A stretch of 64,000 nt of DNA from the NCBI GenBank assembly GCA_027076325.1, contig JALTJZ010000070.1, forward strand, positions 124,001-188,000. The letters are read 5' to 3'. Both the position numbers and the translations under genes were made by a program. The notes beneath the pieces were generated by a model. The model searched no databases, had not been told where the DNA came from, and saw only the letters and a program-made list of their open reading frames with translations. Every line of letters begins with the position of its first letter. The first letter of the stretch is position 1. Positions 58,851-64,000 of the stretch are shown here, in pieces. The stretch comes from Chromatiales bacterium (GTDB taxonomy: Bacteria; Pseudomonadota; Gammaproteobacteria; UBA6429; Thiohalophilaceae).

Positions 58851-60395
58851 GTGGCAGATTTTGAAGTACCAGAAATAACAAAAGAGTACACCAGTGTCCC
58901 TGCTGTTAAAGAAGGCACAATGGCGCACAGCCTGCCTTTTATTTCAAAGCTCGAATTTAATGAGCCACTTGGCTACCCTGGAGAGCTAGTTGATAACTGG
59001 AAAGAAGTCGTTATCAGCAAACTTAAAGAACTGTCGGGTAAATACCGTTCATTAAAAGTATTTTTAGACTCGTGCATAAAGTGCGGTGCCTGTACGGATA
59101 AATGCCACTATTTCCTCGGTACACAAGATCCTAAAAATATGCCGGTTGCTCGCCAGGATTTGTTGCGCCAGGTTTATCGCTACTACCACACTTTTACTGG
59201 CCGCCTGTTTGCAAAACTCGGTATTCCAGGTTTTGTGGGAGCAAGAGAATTAACAAAAGAAGTAATTGATGAATGGTTTGTTTATTTTCATCAGTGTTCA
59301 CAATGTCGTCGTTGTTCTGTTTACTGCCCTATCGGCATTGATACCGCAGAAATTTCGATGGCAGCACGTGAAATCCTTGACCAGATTGGTGTTGGCCATA
59401 AGTACTGCAACCAAATTATTGAAAAAGCAGGCCGACTTGGTAACAACCTCGGTTTACCTAAGCCCGCACTGGCTGACACGCTGGAAGGGCTCGAAGAAGA
59501 AATTGAAGATGACACCGGTGTCGCAGTAAAAATGCCGCTCGATGTTAAAGGTGCCGACATTTTATTAGTGACACCTTCTGCTGACTTTTTTGCAGAACCA
59601 CATGTTGATGGCTTAATGGGCTATGCAAAAGTTTTCCATGAAGCCGGTATCAGCTGGACAATGAGTTCTTACGCAGCCGAAGCCGGTAACTTTGGCATGT
59701 TCATCGGTAGTTACGAAAACATGCGTAATCTGTCTTTACGTATTAGGGAAGCCGCGATTGAATTAGGTGTTAAACGCATTGTGTTCGGTGAATGCGGGCA
59801 TGCATGGCGTGTGGCATATAGCTTCTTAAACACACTGGCAGGCCCATTTGATTTCCTTGATCCAAACTACCCTGTTCCACAGCATATTTGTGAGTTCACC
59901 TATGACATGATCCAGAAAGGTGAATTGAAGTTCGATAAATCACAAAATGATCATATGACACTGACATTCCACGACTCATGTAATGTTGCGCGCGCCTCTC
60001 GAATGGGCGATCAACCCGGTGGTCAATTTAAAATTCCACGCGCTGTTATTCAAGCAGCATGCAACAACTTTGTTGATATGCCTTCTGATACTATCGGTGA
60101 AGCTACATTCTGCTGCGGCGGTGGCGGTGGTTTATTAACAGACGAATTAATGGAAGTGCGCGTAAAAGGTGCATTACCTCGTGCAACGGCTCTCAAGAGC
60201 GTAACCGAAAATCACGGTGTAACACATATGGCGGCAATTTGCGCTATCTGTAAAAGCCAGTTTACCAAAGTGCTTCCCTATTATGGATTCACAATGGATC
60301 AGATTGTAAGTGTGCATCAACTTGTCGGCGATGCCATTGTCTTAAGCGACGCGCCTAAAGATGATGAAGAGCCTGACGAAACAGATGCAGCTTAA
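58851..60395 (+). CDS. dsrK: DsrK, HdrD-like Fe-S subunit
   Basis: DsrK is the cytoplasmic, membrane-associated catalytic partner of DsrM; it oxidises or reduces DsrC thiols. The 514-aa product starts with GTG 58851. It has two [4Fe-4S] motifs, CIKCGACTDKC and CSQCRRCSVYC, and the CCG-type cysteine sites ECGHAWR, DSCNVARASR and FCCGGGGGLL that bind the noncubane cluster in HdrB/D proteins. It ends in an acidic tail. Confidence 0.96.
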   Translation: MADFEVPEITKEYTSVPAVKEGTMAHSLPFISKLEFNEPLGYPGELVDNWKEVVISKLKELSGKYRSLKVFLDSCIKCGACTDKCHYFLGTQDPKNMPVARQDLLRQVYRYYHTFTGRLFAKLGIPGFVGARELTKEVIDEWFVYFHQCSQCRRCSVYCPIGIDTAEISMAAREILDQIGVGHKYCNQIIEKAGRLGNNLGLPKPALADTLEGLEEEIEDDTGVAVKMPLDVKGADILLVTPSADFFAEPHVDGLMGYAKVFHEAGISWTMSSYAAEAGNFGMFIGSYENMRNLSLRIREAAIELGVKRIVFGECGHAWRVAYSFLNTLAGPFDFLDPNYPVPQHICEFTYDMIQKGELKFDKSQNDHMTLTFHDSCNVARASRMGDQPGGQFKIPRAVIQAACNNFVDMPSDTIGEATFCCGGGGGLLTDELMEVRVKGALPRATALKSVTENHGVTHMAAICAICKSQFTKVLPYYGFTMDQIVSVHQLVGDAIVLSDAPKDDEEPDETDAA

Positions 60396-60453
60396 ACTTA
60401 ATACATAATTTTTTTAACATATTACAAGTATCATACGTATTGGAGACATAGAT

Positions 60454-62394
60454 ATGGCAACATCAAGCGAAGATATCAATACAAAGCTAACGTTCCGTAA
60501 GTACAAAGATGGTGATCATAATATCACTGACTTTTCGAAAAAAATATTTGTAGAAGATACTTCTTACAAATGCCCTACTTATGTACACCGTACACCACCA
60601 TGCCAGGGTAGCTGCCCTTCTGGTGAAGACATTCGTGGTTGGTTAGATATTGTGCGTGGTATTGAAAAGCCAGCCGCTGATATGTCAATGCAGGAATATG
60701 CATTCCGCCGCTCAACGGCTGCCAACCCTTTCCCATCAATTATGGGTCGCGTTTGTCCTGCCCCATGCCAGGACGGTTGTAACCGTAACCAGGTTGAGGA
60801 CTATGTTGGCATTAATGCTGTTGAACAGTACATTGGTGATACTGCGCTAGATAAAGGTTTTACCTTTGAGCCTGCTGCAAAAGATACAGGTAAAAAAATT
60901 GCAATCATCGGTGGTGGTCCAGCTGGTCTTGCTGCGGCTTACCAACTTCGTTTAAAAGGCCATGCTTGCACAATCTTTGATGACCACGAAGACCTCGGTG
61001 GCATGATGCGTTACGGTATCCCCGGCTACCGTACGCCACGAAAAGTACTTGATGGTGAAATAAAACGCATTATCGACATGGGTGTTGAAGTTAAATTAAA
61101 CACCCGTGTTGGTAAAGATGTCAGCATGGCTGATGTTGAAAAACAATACGATGCCATTTTATGGGCACTCGGTGCCAAAAAAGGTCGCCCTCTTCCAATT
61201 CCCGGCGCAGAAGCGATTAACTGCTTAACCGGTGTTGATTTCCTTGAAGCCTTTAACATGGGTAAATTACAACTTGTTTCAGAGCGCGTTGTTGTTATTG
61301 GTGGTGGTGATACATCCATCGACGTGGTATCGGTTGCCCGTCGTTTAGGCCACATTACAGAAATTCATGAAAAAGATCGTCCAGAAAACGTTGTCCTTGG
61401 GCACACCGCACATGACGTTGCTTCAAGTGCAAAACGACAGGGAGCCACTGTAACCCTATGTTCTCGCTCTGCAATTGAAAACATGCCTGCTGCACAGCAT
61501 GAAATTGATGATGCAACACGTGAAGGTGTTAATATTATTGGCTGCATTCAACCTGTTGAAGTTGTTCGTGATGCCGATGGCCGTGCAACCGCACTTAAAG
61601 TCATTAAACTTGAAGAAGACGGTAAAACACCTATCGAAGGTTCTGAATACGATATTGAATGTGACTTGATTGTTGCTGCAATTGGCCAGGGTGCTGACTT
61701 AACCGGTATCGAAGGTATAGGCAACGATAAAGGCTTTATCGATGCAGATGCACACTTCCAGGTTGCCGGTAAAAATGGCCATTTTGTTGCAGGTGATGTG
61801 GTACGTCCTCACCTGTTAACAACAGCCATAGGCCAGGCATCTATTGCAGTAGAAAGCATTGAGCATTTCTTATCTTCAGAAGAACTGGGTCGCCGCCCTA
61901 AAGTGGACAAGCATCACTTCAACTTAATGCAAAAATTGCGTGAAACAGGTCTAGAACCAACTGAGTATGACCATTCAAGTGCATGGGCAACAAACTCAAG
62001 TGATTTTGCTATCCATAACTATGAAGATCGTTCAGCGCATGAAATTATTTCTTCTGATCAATTATTCCTCGGACACTTTGAGTTCACTCCTCGCCACAAA
62101 CGTAAAGAAGAAGTACCTAATGCCGAAGAAGTTTTAGGTCACTTTAAAGAGCGTCTGTTTGGTTTAACTGAAGAAGAAGCGATTGAAGAATCAGATCGTT
62201 GCATGAGCTGTGGCATGTGCTTTGAATGTGATAACTGTGTTATTTACTGTCCACAAGATGCGGTTTACCGTGTTAAAAAAGACGAAGCTACAATGGGGCG
62301 CTATGTTGCAACAGACTATGACCGTTGTATCGGTTGCCACATCTGTGCAGATGTATGCCCCACTGGTTACATCGATATGGCAATGGGCGACTAA
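60454..62394 (+). CDS. dsrL: DsrL, NAD(P)H-linked Fe-S flavoprotein
   Basis: DsrL is the electron acceptor for reverse DsrAB and is essential for sulfur oxidation. The 646-aa protein has N-terminal cysteines (CQGSCPSGED, CPAPCQDGCNR), an FAD site (IIGGGPAGLAAAYQLRLKGH), and an NAD(P) site (VVIGGGDTSIDVVSVARRLG). C-terminal ferredoxin repeats CMSCGMCFECDNC and CIGCHICADVC complete it. It resembles GltD-type oxidoreductases. It follows dsrK by 58 bp. Confidence 0.95.
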   Translation: MATSSEDINTKLTFRKYKDGDHNITDFSKKIFVEDTSYKCPTYVHRTPPCQGSCPSGEDIRGWLDIVRGIEKPAADMSMQEYAFRRSTAANPFPSIMGRVCPAPCQDGCNRNQVEDYVGINAVEQYIGDTALDKGFTFEPAAKDTGKKIAIIGGGPAGLAAAYQLRLKGHACTIFDDHEDLGGMMRYGIPGYRTPRKVLDGEIKRIIDMGVEVKLNTRVGKDVSMADVEKQYDAILWALGAKKGRPLPIPGAEAINCLTGVDFLEAFNMGKLQLVSERVVVIGGGDTSIDVVSVARRLGHITEIHEKDRPENVVLGHTAHDVASSAKRQGATVTLCSRSAIENMPAAQHEIDDATREGVNIIGCIQPVEVVRDADGRATALKVIKLEEDGKTPIEGSEYDIECDLIVAAIGQGADLTGIEGIGNDKGFIDADAHFQVAGKNGHFVAGDVVRPHLLTTAIGQASIAVESIEHFLSSEELGRRPKVDKHHFNLMQKLRETGLEPTEYDHSSAWATNSSDFAIHNYEDRSAHEIISSDQLFLGHFEFTPRHKRKEEVPNAEEVLGHFKERLFGLTEEEAIEESDRCMSCGMCFECDNCVIYCPQDAVYRVKKDEATMGRYVATDYDRCIGCHICADVCPTGYIDMAMGD

Positions 62395-62407
62395 TAAAAA
62401 CCGAGGT

Positions 62408-62824
62408 ATGACTGTGTTAAGCCATAAAACTATAATAAGCACACTGCTAAGCATTTTATTATTCCTGCCCGTGTTCGCACAGGCAGATAATTTAATGCCG
62501 ACTGTGCCTAAAGCAAAAGCCAAAGCAAACCCTGAAACACTTTGTGTTCGTGATGTTAAAGTTATGCGCACAAACCACATGGAATTCCTCATGCACCAGC
62601 GTGACGAAACAATGCGTAAAGGCATTCGAACTAAAAAAGATAGCCTTGCAGAATGCATTACCTGCCATGTATCAAAAGACGATGAAGGGAAATTTGCCAG
62701 CTATGGTGATGATGAACACTTTTGTAGCTCATGTCATAACTATGCTGCTGTAAAAATTGACTGCTTTGACTGCCATAACGACAAGCCAACAGCGGCCAGC
62801 AAAACCGGGAGCACAGTAAAATGA
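62408..62824 (+). CDS. dsrJ: DsrJ, periplasmic triheme cytochrome c
   Basis: The 138-aa product starts at ATG 62408 with a hydrophobic N-terminal segment (about residues 9-25) that is likely its membrane anchor or signal. Three heme motifs are present: CITCH (83-87), CSSCH (106-110) and CFDCH (119-123). C46 may be the unusual heme ligand known in DsrJ. An in-frame reading from 62210 overlaps dsrL and was not used. The stop overlaps dsrO by ATGA. Confidence 0.94.
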   Translation: MTVLSHKTIISTLLSILLFLPVFAQADNLMPTVPKAKAKANPETLCVRDVKVMRTNHMEFLMHQRDETMRKGIRTKKDSLAECITCHVSKDDEGKFASYGDDEHFCSSCHNYAAVKIDCFDCHNDKPTAASKTGSTVK

Positions 62825-63600
62825 CACAACCGGTCAATACCAATGAAACAAAAACAGACTTATACCGTCGGCAATTTTTAGGTAAAACAGCTGCTGCGGC
62901 AGGTTTTGCGCTCGCCCCCGGTATGTTGCTCACCGAAATTGCACATGCAAAACCAGCCGATGAAGCCGTTAGTACTAAAAACCGCTGGGGTCTTTTAATT
63001 AACACCAATAAATGTGCTTCAGGTTGCACAGCCTGTGTTACCGCCTGTCAGGTTGAAAATGGCTGGGGTGAAATAAACAAATCAGAAGAACTATCGCGCG
63101 CATCACAAAAAGCAGTCTGGATCCGCAAAGTAAAACTTAAAGATAAACAGACTGGCCATGTACAATCATTGCCTTTACTGTGCCAGCATTGCGAAAAACC
63201 ACCTTGCGTTGATGTTTGCCCAACGGGTGCCTCCTTTAAACGAGAAGATGGCATTGTACTCGTCGACAAACACATTTGTATCGGTTGCCGTTACTGCATG
63301 ATGGCCTGCCCGTATAAGGCACGCTCATTTATTCATGAAACCATTAAAAACCAGAAAGTTCATGCACCTCGAGGTAAAGGTACCGTTGAATCATGCACCA
63401 TGTGTGCACACCGTGTTGATAACGATGGCATACCGGCCTGTGTTGAAGCCTGTAATGCCGAAGGCCATCAGGCGATGTATTTTGGCGACCTGAAAGATAG
63501 CAACAGTGTTATTTCGAAAGAACTTGCTAAAAACGGTGGGCAGCAATTACGTGCTGACCTCGATTTAAACACCGGTGTACGTTATCAGGGTATAAAATAA
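62821..63600 (+). CDS. dsrO: DsrO, periplasmic ferredoxin subunit
   Basis: The 259-aa protein has a twin-arginine signal, YRRQFLGK, with a hydrophobic stretch and an AHA cleavage region near residue 42. Four ferredoxin-type cysteine blocks follow: CASGCTACVTAC, CQHCEKPPCVDVC, CIGCRYCMMAC and CTMCAHRV...CVEAC. It belongs to the NrfC/DsrO family and works with DsrP. It overlaps dsrJ by 4 nt. Confidence 0.95.
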   Translation: MTQPVNTNETKTDLYRRQFLGKTAAAAGFALAPGMLLTEIAHAKPADEAVSTKNRWGLLINTNKCASGCTACVTACQVENGWGEINKSEELSRASQKAVWIRKVKLKDKQTGHVQSLPLLCQHCEKPPCVDVCPTGASFKREDGIVLVDKHICIGCRYCMMACPYKARSFIHETIKNQKVHAPRGKGTVESCTMCAHRVDNDGIPACVEACNAEGHQAMYFGDLKDSNSVISKELAKNGGQQLRADLDLNTGVRYQGIK

Positions 63601-63669
63601 CCATTAAGGTAATAAAACCGGTTGCTAAAGTAATATTAACTTTTAATTAATTTAAAGTTGTTTATAACG

Positions 63670-64000
63670 ATGAAAAAAAATATACCATTTATTGCAATTG
63701 AAGGCCGTAGCAGTGGCTACTATTCACTACTCGCGTTGCTTGGTGCGTTTATACTCGCATCACTGGGTGCCTTTTATTATATGGAACATCATGGTCATTA
63801 TGTAACAGGTATGGACAATCAAATCGTTTGGGGGATGCCACATGTATTTGCCGTATTCCTTATTGTTGCAGCATCCGGCGCATTAAATGTAGCTTCTATT
63901 TCATCTGCCTTTAATAAAAAAGCCTACAAACCCCTTGCTCGCTTATCCGGGCTTTTAGCACTCGCCTTACTTGCTGGCGGTTTAATGATACTTGTACTGG
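63670..64000 (+). CDS. dsrP: DsrP, NrfD-like membrane subunit (3' end beyond window)
   Basis: ATG 63670 begins MKKNIPFIAIEGRSSGYYSL and continues to the window edge (about 110 residues) without a stop. Three membrane segments are visible (SLLALLGAFILASLGAFYY; VFAVFLIVAASGALNVASI; LSGLLALALLAGGLMILVL). NrfD-like DsrP is expected to have about ten helices and to exchange electrons with quinone. Order after dsrO matches A. vinosum. Confidence 0.92.
   Translation, partial: MKKNIPFIAIEGRSSGYYSLLALLGAFILASLGAFYYMEHHGHYVTGMDNQIVWGMPHVFAVFLIVAASGALNVASISSAFNKKAYKPLARLSGLLALALLAGGLMILVL

Noticed and set aside
62191-62658. 155-aa minus-strand ORF over dsrL-dsrJ
   Set aside because: It is a shadow of the two real genes, whose Fe-S and heme motifs are intact on the plus strand.
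54011-64000. Sulfate/sulfite-reducing interpretation of the dsr operon
   Set aside because: DsrEFH and DsrL are encoded together with DsrAB, and the surrounding genome is gammaproteobacterial, which fits the oxidative pathway; dsrD, typical of reducers, is absent.

Overview
The window comes from a sulfur-oxidizing gammaproteobacterium. The main evidence is a dsrABEFHCMKLJOP operon at the right end. Its DsrEFH trio, DsrL and two-cysteine DsrC mark the reverse-operating (oxidative) form of the dissimilatory sulfite reductase pathway. The housekeeping genes (ftsK-lolA-rarA, aat-ate-infA-clpA-clpS, mnmA-hflD, purB, monomeric isocitrate dehydrogenase) are also typical of Gammaproteobacteria. No rRNA, tRNA, insertion sequence or phage gene was seen. 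Genus cannot be fixed from sequence alone.

Layout. Positions 1-6.1 kb are mostly minus strand: rarA (cut by the window edge), a Fic protein with a convergent small ORF that looks like its antitoxin, lolA, ftsK and alanine dehydrogenase. 6.2-14.6 kb holds trxB, a FemAB-like acyltransferase, the N-degron genes aat and ate, infA, clpA-clpS and cspD, so adaptor, ligases and unfoldase of the N-end rule sit together. 14.6-23.1 kb has monomeric icd, a large GGDEF/EAL protein, rluE, nudJ, mnmA (which lacks a normal start codon) and hflD. 23.1-32.5 kb has acnA, a sensor kinase with a degenerate HPt-like tail, purB, a PLD-like protein, a secretin-domain-like protein and an M61 peptidase.

32.5-50.3 kb is accessory. 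A minus-strand run carries glutaredoxin, an unknown protein, a DsrS-like protein, a VWA/metallopeptidase-like protein, a MoxR ATPase and a Sel1 protein. It is followed by a TrpD-like protein with an altered PRPP loop, a PAS protein beside a receiver-CheC protein, a radical SAM/SPASM enzyme, a Sfum_1244-like protein, three iron/2-oxoglutarate dioxygenases (the third at 52.6 kb), NnrU, a TIGR01777 epimerase, GtrA, an FAD oxidoreductase and an O-antigen ligase-like protein.

50.4-53.5 kb is the most unusual stretch. It contains a small conserved-looking protein, a cysteine-free DsrC paralogue (RspA type), 4.6 copies of a 52-bp tandem repeat, an orphan Cas6/Cmx6-like RNA endonuclease, a 61-aa protein and a TauD-like dioxygenase, all on the minus strand and directly upstream of the dsr operon. 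A 528-bp leader with several inverted repeats separates this block from dsrA.

Dsr function: persulfide sulfur is passed through DsrEFH to DsrC. DsrC trisulfide is processed by DsrAB with DsrL, and DsrMKJOP links the DsrC thiols to the membrane quinone pool. The DsrS-like protein and the cysteine-free DsrC paralogue lie outside the operon and may have accessory or regulatory roles.
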